Shown: one piece after another, positions 39,825 to 49,256 of the stretch
Layout of the letters: each line of letters opens with the position of its first letter
How positions within the stretch are numbered: position 1 is the stretch's first letter
Assembly (NCBI GenBank): GCA_943331105.2
Contig: CALQKH020000001.1
Coordinates: forward strand, 62,001 to 126,000
DNA: 64,000 bases
Direction: 5' to 3'
Origin: Akkermansia muciniphila
GTDB lineage: Bacteria > Pseudomonadota > Gammaproteobacteria > Burkholderiales > Burkholderiaceae_C
Notes under the pieces: model-generated
What the model was told of the DNA's origin: nothing
What the model saw: the letters and a program-made list of their open reading frames with translations, nothing else
Database searches by the model: none
Program-made: the position numbers and the translations under genes

Positions 39825-41066
39825 TTGAAGCCCATTCAAAAATCAGCCAAGCTTGCCAACGTTTGTTACGACATCCGGGGGCCCATCATGGACCGGGCGC
39901 GTCAAATGGAAGAGGATGGACACAAGATCATCAAATTGAACATCGGCAACTTGGCAGTTTTTGGTTTTGATGCGCCGGAAGAGATTCAGCAGGACATGAT
40001 CCGCAACTTGCCCAACTCGGCGGGTTATTCAGACAGCAAAGGCATTTTTGCGGCCCGTAAAGCCGTGATGCACGAAACCCAAAAGCAGGGTATTTTGGGC
40101 GTCACACTGGATGACATTTACCTGGGCAACGGGGCCAGCGAGTTGATCGTCATGGCCACCAACGGCTTGCTCGACAATGGCGACGAGTTGCTTCTACCTT
40201 CCCCCGATTATCCGCTGTGGACTGCCGCTGCGAGCCTGTCTGGCGGAACCCCTGTGCATTACCGCTGCGACGAGGCCAATGGCTGGATGCCCGATTTAGA
40301 CGACATTCGTGCCAAAGTGACACCGCGCACCAAAGGGATTGTGGTCATCAACCCCAACAATCCAACGGGGGCCTTGTACTCGGATGAATTACTGCTGGGC
40401 ATCGTGACCATTGCCCGCGAGCATGGTCTTGTTATTTTTGCCGATGAGGTTTACGACAAGGTCTTGTACGACGGCGTCAAACACACGCCCTTGGGGAGTT
40501 TGTCGCAAGATGTGCTGACGCTGACCTTCAATTCTTTGTCCAAAAGCTACCGCTCTTGTGGCTACCGTGCGGGCTGGATGGTGATTTCCGGGGACAAAAA
40601 AAGAGCCCGCGATTACATTGAAGGCCTGAATATGCTTTCAAACATGCGCCTGTGTGCCAACGTGCCTGGCCAGTGGGCCATTCAAACGGCTCTGGGAGGA
40701 CACCAGAGCATCAACGAGTTGGTGGGCGAGGGTGGAAGGTTGCGCAAACAGCGTGATTTGGCGCACCAACTGATCACGGCGATTCCGGGCGTCAGCTGTG
40801 TCAAGCCCCGTGCGGCTTTGTACATGTTCCCCAAACTCGATTCGAAAATTTACCCGGTAAAAGACGACCAAGATTTTTTCTTGCAACTGCTGGAGGAAAC
40901 CAAGGTCATGTTGGTTCAAGGTACGGGCTTCAACTGGCCCGATGCCGACCATTTCCGAATTGTGTTTTTGCCTCACGAGGACGATTTGCGCGAAGCCATT
41001 GGGCGCGTTGCTCGCTTTTTAGAAGGCGCACGCAAACGTTTTGGCACTGAAGCCTTGGCGGCTTGA
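39825..41066 (+). CDS. alaA: alanine transaminase-type PLP aminotransferase
   Basis: Fold-type I aminotransferase close to AlaA, which makes alanine from pyruvate and glutamate. 413 residues from TTG 39825, which has a strong GGAGG 5 bases upstream; there is no ATG nearby. The PLP Lys lies in NSLSKSYRSCGYRAGW, the aspartate contacting the pyridine N in FADEVYDK, and NPNNPTGALY is conserved. It precedes hom and thrC, suggesting amino-acid supply. Exact substrate range is inferred. Confidence 0.88.
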   Translation: MKPIQKSAKLANVCYDIRGPIMDRARQMEEDGHKIIKLNIGNLAVFGFDAPEEIQQDMIRNLPNSAGYSDSKGIFAARKAVMHETQKQGILGVTLDDIYLGNGASELIVMATNGLLDNGDELLLPSPDYPLWTAAASLSGGTPVHYRCDEANGWMPDLDDIRAKVTPRTKGIVVINPNNPTGALYSDELLLGIVTIAREHGLVIFADEVYDKVLYDGVKHTPLGSLSQDVLTLTFNSLSKSYRSCGYRAGWMVISGDKKRARDYIEGLNMLSNMRLCANVPGQWAIQTALGGHQSINELVGEGGRLRKQRDLAHQLITAIPGVSCVKPRAALYMFPKLDSKIYPVKDDQDFFLQLLEETKVMLVQGTGFNWPDADHFRIVFLPHEDDLREAIGRVARFLEGARKRFGTEALAA

Positions 41067-41070
41067 ATTC

Positions 41071-41095
41071 AAAAAATGCCCGAATCTTTCGGGCA
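41071..41095 (-). terminator. hairpin between alaA and hom, terminator-like on the minus strand
   Basis: TGCCCGAA (41077-41084) and TTCGGGCA (41088-41095) form an 8-bp perfect stem around TCT. The six A residues before the left arm read as a U-run only on the minus strand. No minus-strand gene lies here. Confidence 0.55.
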
Positions 41096-41117
41096 CATTG
41101 CAGTAAAGAAGATCAAC

Positions 41118-42440
41118 ATGAAACCGATCAAAGTAGGCCTCTTGGGCATGGGCACTGTGGGCAGTGGCACTTTCAACGTGCTCAAGCGTAACCAAGAAGA
41201 AATCCAGCGCCGTGCCGGTCGTGGCATTGAAATCACCATGGTTGCTGACTTGGATCAGGCCCGAGCCCAAGCCTTGGTGGGCGAGGGCGTTCAGGTGGTG
41301 GGCGATGCCCGCGCTGTGATCGCCAACCCCGAGATCGACATCGTCATTGAGCTGATTGGCGGATACGGTATTGCCAAGGCCTTGGTTATGGAGTCAATTG
41401 CTGCTGGCAAGCATGTGGTCACAGCCAACAAAGCGCTGCTGGCGGTTCACGGTACAGAGATTTTTGCGGCCGCGCAGGCCAAGGGGGTCATGGTGGCTTT
41501 TGAGGCCGCTGTGGCGGGTGGTATCCCGATCATTAAATCGCTGCGCGAAGGCCTGACGGCCAACAGCATCCAGTGGGTGGCAGGCATCATCAATGGCACG
41601 ACCAACTTCATCTTGTCCGAGATGCGCGACAAGGGTCTGGACTTTGGCGATGTGCTCAAGGAGGCCCAGCGTCTGGGTTATGCCGAAGCCGACCCGACAT
41701 TTGACATCGAAGGCGTGGATGCAGCGCATAAAGTGACCTTGATGAGCGCGATCGCGTTTGGGATTCCCGTGCAGTTTGACAAGGCCTATGTCGAGGGCAT
41801 CACGAAGCTGGGTGCTGCCGATATCAAGTACGCAGAGCAATTGGGTTACCGCATCAAGCTTTTGGGCATCACCAAGCGAACGGCCCAAGGCATTGAGTTG
41901 CGCGTACACCCCAGCCTGGTGCCAACACAGCGCCTGATCGCGAATGTGGAAGGGGCCATGAACGCGGTGATGGTGCAAGGCGACGCCGTGGGCACCACTT
42001 TGTATTACGGCAAAGGCGCGGGTTCCGAGCCCACCGCCAGCGCGGTGATCGCCGATTTGGTGGACATCACCCGTTTGCACACAGCAGACCCGCTCAACCG
42101 TGTGCCGCACCTGGCTTTCCAGCCGGGGGCCATGAGTGATTTGAATGTCTTACCCATGTCAGAGGTGGTGACCAGCTATTACCTGCGTTTGCGCGTGGCA
42201 GACCAAGCCGGCGTGCTGGCCAAGCTGACGGGCTTGTTGGCCCAAGCCGATATCAGCATCGACGCGGTGTTGCAGCGCGAGGCTGATCAGGTCAGTCAAG
42301 CGGGTGAGAACCAGACCGACGTGATCATCTTGACCCACGACACGCGTGAAGGCACTTTGAACGATGTGCTCGCCCAAATGCAGGCCTTGCCCACCGTGAT
42401 GGCGCCGATTGTGCGCATTCGCAAGGAAGAGTTGAACTGA
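41118..42440 (+). CDS. hom: homoserine dehydrogenase
   Basis: Reduces aspartate semialdehyde to homoserine, the branch to threonine and methionine. 440 residues from ATG 41118 (MKPIKVGLLGMGTVGSG); an in-frame ATG at 41076 lies inside the hairpin. NAD(P)-binding GMGTVGSG, catalytic domain with AGIINGTTNFIL and ADPTFDIEGVDAAHK, and a C-terminal ACT domain (about 350-440) for feedback by threonine. Stand-alone, not fused to aspartokinase. The stop overlaps thrC by one base. Confidence 0.97.
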   Translation: MKPIKVGLLGMGTVGSGTFNVLKRNQEEIQRRAGRGIEITMVADLDQARAQALVGEGVQVVGDARAVIANPEIDIVIELIGGYGIAKALVMESIAAGKHVVTANKALLAVHGTEIFAAAQAKGVMVAFEAAVAGGIPIIKSLREGLTANSIQWVAGIINGTTNFILSEMRDKGLDFGDVLKEAQRLGYAEADPTFDIEGVDAAHKVTLMSAIAFGIPVQFDKAYVEGITKLGAADIKYAEQLGYRIKLLGITKRTAQGIELRVHPSLVPTQRLIANVEGAMNAVMVQGDAVGTTLYYGKGAGSEPTASAVIADLVDITRLHTADPLNRVPHLAFQPGAMSDLNVLPMSEVVTSYYLRLRVADQAGVLAKLTGLLAQADISIDAVLQREADQVSQAGENQTDVIILTHDTREGTLNDVLAQMQALPTVMAPIVRIRKEELN

Positions 42441-43885
42441 TGCGCTATTTGTCTACGCGCGGTCATGCAGACCGCAAGCAATTCTGTGAAATCCTGCTCG
42501 AAGGCTTGGCGCCCGATGGCGGTTTGTACCTGCCCGAAAGCTACCCGCAGATCGACTCAGCGGCGCTGACCCGCTTGCGCGACGTTTGGAAAAATCAAGG
42601 CTATGCTGGTTTGGCTTTCGAGGTCCTGTCGCTCTACATCGACGATATTCCAAGCGGTGATCTGCAGGCTTTGTGCCTCAAGACCTACACCCCAGAAGTG
42701 TTCGGTACCCAAGAAATCGTCCCACTCAAGCCTTTGAAGTCCACAGGCCAAGCCCAGCCTGATTTGTTCTTGGAAGCCTTGTCCAACGGCCCCACCTTGG
42801 CATTCAAGGACATGGCCATGCAGTTGTTGGGCAATTTGTTTGAGTACGAACTGGCCCGACGGGGCGAAGAGTTGAACATTTTGGGCGCTACGTCTGGCGA
42901 TACCGGGAGCGCTGCCGAATACGCCATGCGTGGCAAAAAAGGTGTGCGTGTGTTCATGACCAGCCCGAACGGCCGAATGAGCCCGTTTCAGCAAGCGCAG
43001 ATGTTCAGTCTGCTCGATGACAACATCCACAACATCGCCATCGAAGGCGTATTCGACGACTGCCAGGACATCGTCAAGGCCGTCTCCAACGATCTTGACT
43101 TCAAGCGCAAATACAAAATCGGCACCGTGAACTCCATCAACTGGGCGCGACTTCTGGCCCAGGTGGTGTATTACTTTGCTGGTTACTTCCAAGCCACTGC
43201 AAGCAATGAGGACAAGGTCAGCTTCACCGTGCCCAGCGGTAATTTTGGCAACGTCTGCGCCGGTCATGTGGCCCGCATGATGGGTTTGCCGATCGACCGT
43301 TTGGTGGTGGCCACCAACGAAAACGACGTACTTGACGAGTTTTTCCGCACAGGGATTTACCGCGTGCGCGGCACGGCCGACACGCATGAAACGTCCAGTC
43401 CGTCGATGGACATCTCCAAAGCCAGCAACTTCGAGCGTTTTGTATTCGACTTGCTCGAGCGTGATGGTGCCAAAACCAAAGCCATTTTTGGCGAGGGTTT
43501 GAGCCGTCAAGGTTTCTTCGACTTGTCGGGCGACGCCCGATTTGCCCAAGCCAGCACCACGTATGGGTTTGAAAGCGGCCGCAGCACCCACGCCGACCGC
43601 TTGAAAACCATCCAGCAGGTATTTGCCAACTACGGCGTGATGATCGACACCCACACCGCTGACGGCGTCAAGGTGGCCAAGGAGCACCTGAACCCTCAGG
43701 TGCCCATGATCGTGCTGGAAACCGCCTTGCCCATCAAGTTCGCGGCCACCATCGTCGAAGCTTTGGGTCGGCAGCCAGAGCGTCCAGTGCAGTTTGAAGG
43801 CATTGAATCTTTGCCCAAACGTGTGCTGGTCATGAAGGCCGATGTGGGCCTGATCAAGGCCTACATCACCCAGCACTGCGACTGA
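42440..43885 (+). CDS. thrC: threonine synthase
   Basis: PLP enzyme converting O-phosphohomoserine to threonine. 481 residues, class I (long) type. The PLP Lys lies in GPTLAFKDMAMQ, and the phosphate-binding and serine/glycine loops ATSGDTGSAAEYA and VPSGNFGNVCAG are present. Coupled to hom by ATGA overlap. thrB is not beside it. moeA begins 5 bases later. Confidence 0.97.
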   Translation: MRYLSTRGHADRKQFCEILLEGLAPDGGLYLPESYPQIDSAALTRLRDVWKNQGYAGLAFEVLSLYIDDIPSGDLQALCLKTYTPEVFGTQEIVPLKPLKSTGQAQPDLFLEALSNGPTLAFKDMAMQLLGNLFEYELARRGEELNILGATSGDTGSAAEYAMRGKKGVRVFMTSPNGRMSPFQQAQMFSLLDDNIHNIAIEGVFDDCQDIVKAVSNDLDFKRKYKIGTVNSINWARLLAQVVYYFAGYFQATASNEDKVSFTVPSGNFGNVCAGHVARMMGLPIDRLVVATNENDVLDEFFRTGIYRVRGTADTHETSSPSMDISKASNFERFVFDLLERDGAKTKAIFGEGLSRQGFFDLSGDARFAQASTTYGFESGRSTHADRLKTIQQVFANYGVMIDTHTADGVKVAKEHLNPQVPMIVLETALPIKFAATIVEALGRQPERPVQFEGIESLPKRVLVMKADVGLIKAYITQHCD

Positions 43886-43890
43886 ACGCC

Positions 43891-45150
43891 ATGAGCAACG
43901 CCCCACGCGCTCCGTTGATGTCACTGGACGCTGCCTTGCAGGCCTTGCTGACCCATGTTCATCCTTTGACACGGTTTGAGACTGTGGCCACTCTGGATGC
44001 CGATGGTCGCTTCTTGGCGCAAAACGTGGTTTCTGCTTTGCAGGTCCCCGCTTTCGACAACTCATCCATGGACGGTTACGCTGTTCGCAGCGCCGATGTG
44101 CAGCATTCCGGTGTCGAATTGACCGTGACGCAACGCATTGCGGCTGGCCACTTTGGCGATCAATTGCTGCCCGGACAAACGGCACGTATTTTCACAGGGG
44201 CACCCGTTCCTCTTGGGGCCGATGCCGTCGTGATGCAAGAACAAACCGAATCCATCGTTGGACAGGATGTCAGTCGGGTGAAATTTTTGTTTGCACCCGA
44301 GGCAGGTCAATGGATTCGCCGCAGTGGTGAAGACGTCAAAGCCGGTGACACGGTGCTCATGCGTGGCCAAAAACTCGGTCCTGCCGAATTGGGTTTGGTC
44401 GCCAGCCTGGGCTTGTCGCATGTGCAGGTCATGGCGAGGCCCAAAGTGGCTTTGTTTTCAACCGGTGATGAATTGGTGATGCCAGGCGATGTGGCCCCAG
44501 GGGACATGCGGCCCGGGGCCATTTACAACTCCAACCGATTTTTCTTACGGGCTTTGTTGCAAAGGATGGGCTGTGAGGTGAGCGACCTGGGCATTGTTCC
44601 TGATCGCCGAGACGCCACTGTGGCCGCACTCCAATCTGCCGCTGAGCACCACGATTTGATTGTCACCAGCGGTGGCGTGTCGGTGGGTGAGGAGGACCAT
44701 GTGAAACCTGCCGTGCAATCCTTGGGTGAATTGGCGCTTTGGCAAATTGCCATGAAACCCGGAAAGCCGTTTGCTTATGGCCATGTGCGGCGGGACTCCT
44801 TGCCTGGCGCAGCACATTTTGTCGGCTTGCCCGGGAACCCTGTTTCCAGCTTCATCACCTTCTTGCTCTTAGTAAAACCTTTGATTTTGACTTTTCAAGG
44901 CGCTGCGCCAAAGCCACCGGTGGCTTATCGTTTGCCTGCGCACTTTGATCTGCCCAAAGCAGACAAGCGGCGTGAATTTTTGCGCGTTAGGCGCAATGCT
45001 CAAGGTGGTTTGGACTTATTCCCGAACCAAAGTTCCGGTGTTTTGACCTCTGTAGTTTGGGGTGACGGCGTGGTCGATAATCCGGCTGAGCAAACCATTG
45101 TCCATGGGGATATGCTCAATTTTTGGTCCTTTTCGGAGTGGCTGTCATGA
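43891..45150 (+). CDS. moeA: molybdopterin molybdenumtransferase
   Basis: Inserts molybdate into adenylylated molybdopterin. 419 residues. Landmarks: FDNSSMDGYAVRSAD, FTGAPVPLGADAV, STGDELVMPGD, and the phosphate-loop TSGGVSVGEEDHVK of the MoCF domain, then LPGNPVSSFITF. Follows thrC at once and overlaps moaD by four bases, so molybdenum-cofactor genes ride on the threonine transcript. Confidence 0.96.
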   Translation: MSNAPRAPLMSLDAALQALLTHVHPLTRFETVATLDADGRFLAQNVVSALQVPAFDNSSMDGYAVRSADVQHSGVELTVTQRIAAGHFGDQLLPGQTARIFTGAPVPLGADAVVMQEQTESIVGQDVSRVKFLFAPEAGQWIRRSGEDVKAGDTVLMRGQKLGPAELGLVASLGLSHVQVMARPKVALFSTGDELVMPGDVAPGDMRPGAIYNSNRFFLRALLQRMGCEVSDLGIVPDRRDATVAALQSAAEHHDLIVTSGGVSVGEEDHVKPAVQSLGELALWQIAMKPGKPFAYGHVRRDSLPGAAHFVGLPGNPVSSFITFLLLVKPLILTFQGAAPKPPVAYRLPAHFDLPKADKRREFLRVRRNAQGGLDLFPNQSSGVLTSVVWGDGVVDNPAEQTIVHGDMLNFWSFSEWLS

Positions 45151-45398
45151 AGATTCAGCTGCGTTATTTCGCATCTCTGCGTGAAACCATTGGTGTGGGC
45201 AGCGAGGTATTCGTGACTTCGGCGACCGATGTGGCTACTCTGCGGCAAGCACTGATTGCACTCGGCGGCGCACACGCTCAATGCTTGGCCCTTGGTTTGC
45301 CTGTCCGCGTGGCGGTCAACCAAGTCATGGCCAGCGATGACACGCCTTTGATAGCCGATTGCGAAGTGGCATTTTTCCCACCTGTGACTGGGGGCTGA
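45147..45398 (+). CDS. moaD: molybdopterin synthase sulfur carrier subunit
   Basis: Ubiquitin-like sulfur carrier whose C-terminal Gly-Gly is thiocarboxylated. 83 residues from ATG 45147 (MKIQLRYFASLRETIG), ending EVAFFPPVTGG, the diagnostic tail. The frame runs upstream into moeA but the start overlapping its stop fits best. Acts with MoaE, encoded 4 bases downstream. Confidence 0.95.
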   Translation: MKIQLRYFASLRETIGVGSEVFVTSATDVATLRQALIALGGAHAQCLALGLPVRVAVNQVMASDDTPLIADCEVAFFPPVTGG

Positions 45399-45402
45399 AC
45401 GC

Positions 45403-45891
45403 ATGCGGTCACAAGTGACGATCCAGACCGAAGACTTCGATGTGTCCCAAGAAATTGAAGTTTTGCGGGCACAAGACCTTCGCGTGGGTGCTGTGTGCAG
45501 TTTTGTGGGCACGGTGCGTGATACCCGTGCGCTCACAGGGCAGGCCAGCGACGAGGTGCAGGCCATGGAACTTGAGCATTACCCGGGCATGACAGAAAAA
45601 TCGATTGAATCCATGATCGAGCAAGCGCATCAACGCTTTGACTTCTATGCCGCCCGTGTCGTTCACCGCGTGGGCCGTTTGTTGCCTGCAGATCAAATCG
45701 TTTTGGTGGCGGTCACGTCCGCTCATCGGGGTGAAAGCTTCAAGGCGTGCGAGTTTTTGATGGATTATCTGAAAACCCAGGCCCCGTTTTGGAAAAAAGA
45801 GCAAACACCGCTCGGCGCCCAGTGGGTTGATGCCCGTGTGTCCGATGATGCTGCCTTGGCACGTTGGGGGATTCAAAGCAACAACAGCTGA
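45403..45891 (+). CDS. moaE: molybdopterin synthase catalytic subunit
   Basis: Transfers sulfur from MoaD to precursor Z (cPMP). 162 residues. Family motifs: GAVCSFVGTVRD, MELEHYPGMTEKSIE, VHRVGRLLPAD and the active-site Lys in FWKKEQT. moaA and moaC are not in this window. Last gene of the hom-thrC-moeA-moaD-moaE run. Confidence 0.95.
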   Translation: MRSQVTIQTEDFDVSQEIEVLRAQDLRVGAVCSFVGTVRDTRALTGQASDEVQAMELEHYPGMTEKSIESMIEQAHQRFDFYAARVVHRVGRLLPADQIVLVAVTSAHRGESFKACEFLMDYLKTQAPFWKKEQTPLGAQWVDARVSDDAALARWGIQSNNS

Positions 45892-45939
45892 TGTTGTTCA
45901 CCTGATTACACCTTGCGCTTGTTGGTGGCGTGTGCTTTT

Positions 45940-46491
45940 TCAGTGTTTGTAAGCTGTCGAGTTAGAGGCCGATGTAGGACCCTGTTCGCTACTGGGCGTG
46001 GGTTTGGATGCCACCATATTCCACTCTGCTTTGGCCATGGTTTCTCTCAGCAAATGAATCAATCCGTGAACCAACTGTGCTTGCAGATTGAGATGACACG
46101 ACTGAATGTCTTCGCCCTTTTTTTGCCGAAAAATGACCTCTAAGTTGCCATGAGATTGCAGGGTCAACTGAACATCCGTGACCAACAAGGGCTCAGGACC
46201 CAAGGGCAATTGCTCGGCTTTTGCAGCATAGGGTGTTTCGAAATCGGCGTTCTTCAAAAAAGCATCTCGTTTGATGTCTGCCAAAATTTGTTGGGCATTG
46301 TGATCTGATGCCGCCACACCCGGTTGAGCTGCTTCCAACCGAGTCAAGGTTTGGTCCATGGCAGGCAGTAACCTGAGCGCCATGCGGCGAGTGAGCCAAA
46401 AACGAAATTCATGCGCAGTTTGTGTGTTCAGGCGCACCAAGAGGCGGTCTTGTATTTCATCGTGGCTGATGGACAACTGGTGGATCTTCAT
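45940..46491 (-). CDS. conserved-looking protein of unknown function
   Basis: 183 residues, minus strand, between moaE and clpB and opposite to both. No signal peptide, no membrane segment, no motif I recognise. The N-terminus MKIHQLSISHDEIQDRLLVRLNT looks like a beta-strand-rich start; a segment GEDIQSCHLNLQAQLVHGLIHLLRETMAKAEW near residue 130-160 is predicted helical; the last ~25 residues are Ser/Pro/Thr rich and disordered. Codon usage resembles its neighbours, so it is probably real. I do not assign a function. Confidence 0.65.
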   Translation of the reverse strand: MKIHQLSISHDEIQDRLLVRLNTQTAHEFRFWLTRRMALRLLPAMDQTLTRLEAAQPGVAASDHNAQQILADIKRDAFLKNADFETPYAAKAEQLPLGPEPLLVTDVQLTLQSHGNLEVIFRQKKGEDIQSCHLNLQAQLVHGLIHLLRETMAKAEWNMVASKPTPSSEQGPTSASNSTAYKH

Positions 46492-46527
46492 TCCTTGATT
46501 TTAGGCAACAAAGGGCAGTTGAAGCCG

Positions 46528-46554
46528 CTTGAAAATGGCCAATAAACCCCAAGC
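46528..46554 (+). promoter_or_regulatory. sigma-32-like heat-shock promoter of clpB
   Basis: CTTGAAA (46528-46534) and CCCCAAGC (46547-46554) are separated by 12 bases, a close match to the sigma-32 consensus. The inferred start is about 46561, giving a leader of about 16 bases with GGAG 7 bases before ATG 46577. This also argues against starting clpB at the upstream in-frame ATG. Confidence 0.7.
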
Positions 46555-46576
46555 TGAGTCACATTGGAGAACTTTC

Positions 46577-49183
46577 ATGCGATTAGACAAATTAACCACC
46601 AAATTCCACGAGGCCCTGTCCGATGCGCAGTCACTGGCATTGGGCGGGGACCACGCTTACATCGAGCCCGCTCACGTTTTGTTGGCCATGCTCAGACAAG
46701 ACGACGGTCCCAAATCTTTGCTGGTGAGGGCAGGAGTTCAAGTACCCAGTCTCATGATGGCCGCGGAAACTGCGGTCCACCGTTTGCCCAAGGTCACCGG
46801 ACAAGACCAAGTTCAGGTAGGTGCCGATTTGGCCAAGCTGCTGCAAGCTGCCGAGAAAGAGTCCATCAAACGGGGTGATGCCTTCATCGCCAGTGAACTC
46901 TTTTTGTTGGCTTTGGCCGATCACAAAGGGGAAATTGGACGTTTGGTCAAAGAGCAAGGCATGAGCCGAAAGAGCCTGGAGTCGGCCATCGATGCTGTGC
47001 GAGGCGGTCAAACCGTGGGCACCGCCGAATCCGAGGGGCAACGTGAAGCCCTCAAAAAATACTGTATCGACCTGACCGAGCGGGCACGCATGGGCAAGCT
47101 CGACCCGGTGATTGGCAGAGACGATGAGATTCGCCGAGCCATTCAGGTTTTGCAACGCCGCACTAAAAACAACCCAGTTTTGATTGGCGAGCCAGGCGTT
47201 GGAAAAACTGCGATTGTGGAAGGTTTGGCGCAGCGTATCGTGGCAGGTGAGGTGCCCGACTCACTCAAAGGCAAGCGTGTCTTGTCACTTGATATGGCTG
47301 CTTTGTTGGCTGGAGCCAAGTTTCGGGGCGAGTTTGAAGAGCGTCTCAAGACCGTACTCAGTGAGCTTGCCAAAGACGAGGGAATGACCATTGTCTTCAT
47401 TGACGAGTTGCACACCATGGTGGGGGCCGGCAAAGCTGAGGGCGCGATGGATGCGGGCAATATGCTCAAACCTGCTTTGGCCCGTGGCGAGCTCCATTGC
47501 GTGGGCGCCACCACGCTGGATGAATACCGCAAGTACATTGAGAAAGACGCAGCCTTGGAGCGTCGTTTCCAAAAAATACTGGTCAACGAGCCTTCTGTTG
47601 AAGCCACCATCGCGATTTTGCGCGGCTTACAAGAAAAGTATGAAATTCATCACGGTGTGGACATTACAGATCCGGCCATTGTGGCTGCGGCTGAGCTGAG
47701 CCACCGCTACATCACCGACCGTTTTTTGCCGGACAAGGCGATTGATTTGATCGATGAGGCTGCCGCCAAAATCAAAATTGAGATTGATTCCAAACCCGAG
47801 GTCATGGACAAGCTGGATCGCCGTTTGATCCAATTGCAAATTGAACGTGAGGCCGTGCGCAGAGAAAACGACGAGGCATCGCAAAAACGTTTTGCCTTGA
47901 TTGAAGAAGAAATTGAGAAGCTGAAGAAAGAAGCCGCTGACTTGGAGGAGATTTGGCACGCTGAAAAAGCGCAAGCCCAAGGCGGCCAACAGGTGCGTGA
48001 AGAAATTGACCAATTGCGCCAACAGATCGAGGAGTTGACCCGAAAAGGGGATTTCAACAAGGTGGCGGAACTGCAATACGGCAAGTTGCCAGCCTTAGAG
48101 AAAACGCTCAAAGAAGTTCAAGCCAAAGAGTCGATGCCGGGCGAAAAACCAGTGCACCGCTTGTTGCGCACTCAAGTAGGCGCCGAAGAAATTGCCGAGG
48201 TGGTGTCTCGTGCCACGGGCATCCCGGTCTCGAAAATGATGCAGGGTGAACGTGAAAAATTGCTGCAAATGGAAGACAAACTTCACCAAAGGGTGGTGGG
48301 CCAAGACGAAGCGATTGCCGCGGTGGCCAACGCGATTCGACGCTCACGATCAGGGCTGTCAGACCCAAACCGACCCACGGGTTCTTTTTTGTTTTTAGGG
48401 CCAACGGGTGTCGGTAAGACCGAACTTTGTAAAGCTTTGGCAGGGTTTTTGTTTGACAGCGAAGACCACCTGATTCGCATGGACATGAGTGAGTTCATGG
48501 AGAAGCATTCGGTCGCACGCTTGATCGGTGCGCCTCCAGGTTATGTCGGCTACGAGGAAGGCGGTTATTTGACCGAGGCTGTACGCCGTAAACCTTACAG
48601 TGTGCTGCTGCTTGATGAAGTTGAAAAGGCCCACCCGGATGTGTTCAACGTCTTGCTGCAAGTGCTCGACGATGGCCGTTTGACCGATGGCCAAGGTCGC
48701 ACCGTGGATTTCAAAAACACCGTGATCGTGATGACTTCCAATTTGGGATCGCACTTGATCCAGTCCATGGTGGGGCAACCCGCTGAGGACATCAAGGATG
48801 CGGTGTGGGACGAACTCAAGACCCATTTTCGTCCAGAGTTTTTGAACCGCATCGATGAGACGGTGGTGTTCCATGGCTTGGATGCTGAGCACATTGCCAG
48901 CATTGCCCAAATCCAGTTACAGGTCCTGCAAACCCGTCTTGCCCGCATGGATTTAAGCTTGCAAGTGAGTGCCGCCGCCTTGTCCGAATTGGCCAAGGTG
49001 GGTTTTGACCCGGTTTTCGGTGCTCGGCCTTTGAAGAGGGCGATTCAGCAACGCTTGGAAAACCCCTTGTCCAAATTGTTGCTGGAGGGGCGTTTTCCAC
49101 CCAAATGCAGTATCGAAGTGTCGGTCGATCCAGTACGAAATCCTGGACATTTTGATTTCAAGGTGGTCGAACAAGCTGTTTGA
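46577..49183 (+). CDS. clpB: ATP-dependent disaggregase chaperone ClpB
   Basis: Hexameric AAA+ disaggregase working with DnaK. 868 residues from ATG 46577 ([14 protein letters not shown]). N-terminal Clp repeat domain, first nucleotide-binding domain with [13 protein letters not shown], a long coiled-coil middle domain (about residues 400-530, rich in E, K and R), second ATPase domain with [13 protein letters not shown], and a C-terminal D2-small domain. No internal start is obvious but a short form could exist. The heat-shock promoter upstream fits its role. Confidence 0.97.
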   Translation: MRLDKLTTKFHEALSDAQSLALGGDHAYIEPAHVLLAMLRQDDGPKSLLVRAGVQVPSLMMAAETAVHRLPKVTGQDQVQVGADLAKLLQAAEKESIKRGDAFIASELFLLALADHKGEIGRLVKEQGMSRKSLESAIDAVRGGQTVGTAESEGQREALKKYCIDLTERARMGKLDPVIGRDDEIRRAIQVLQRRTKNNPVLIGEPGVGKTAIVEGLAQRIVAGEVPDSLKGKRVLSLDMAALLAGAKFRGEFEERLKTVLSELAKDEGMTIVFIDELHTMVGAGKAEGAMDAGNMLKPALARGELHCVGATTLDEYRKYIEKDAALERRFQKILVNEPSVEATIAILRGLQEKYEIHHGVDITDPAIVAAAELSHRYITDRFLPDKAIDLIDEAAAKIKIEIDSKPEVMDKLDRRLIQLQIEREAVRRENDEASQKRFALIEEEIEKLKKEAADLEEIWHAEKAQAQGGQQVREEIDQLRQQIEELTRKGDFNKVAELQYGKLPALEKTLKEVQAKESMPGEKPVHRLLRTQVGAEEIAEVVSRATGIPVSKMMQGEREKLLQMEDKLHQRVVGQDEAIAAVANAIRRSRSGLSDPNRPTGSFLFLGPTGVGKTELCKALAGFLFDSEDHLIRMDMSEFMEKHSVARLIGAPPGYVGYEEGGYLTEAVRRKPYSVLLLDEVEKAHPDVFNVLLQVLDDGRLTDGQGRTVDFKNTVIVMTSNLGSHLIQSMVGQPAEDIKDAVWDELKTHFRPEFLNRIDETVVFHGLDAEHIASIAQIQLQVLQTRLARMDLSLQVSAAALSELAKVGFDPVFGARPLKRAIQQRLENPLSKLLLEGRFPPKCSIEVSVDPVRNPGHFDFKVVEQAV

Positions 49184-49256
49184 TGGCCTTCTCTCTGGTG
49201 GTGTCTCATTCGCGGCTGTGACAGTTGAACGGGACGGTCTTGGGCACAATCAAGGC

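Noticed and set aside
41076..41117. Upstream ATG start for hom at 41076
   Set aside because: It lies in a stable hairpin and has no ribosome site; ATG 41118 gives the family N-terminus.
42557..44185. A 542-codon open frame on the minus strand across thrC
   Set aside because: Antisense shadow of thrC and moeA caused by their codon bias; no ribosome site, no protein-family features, and the plus-strand genes are certain.
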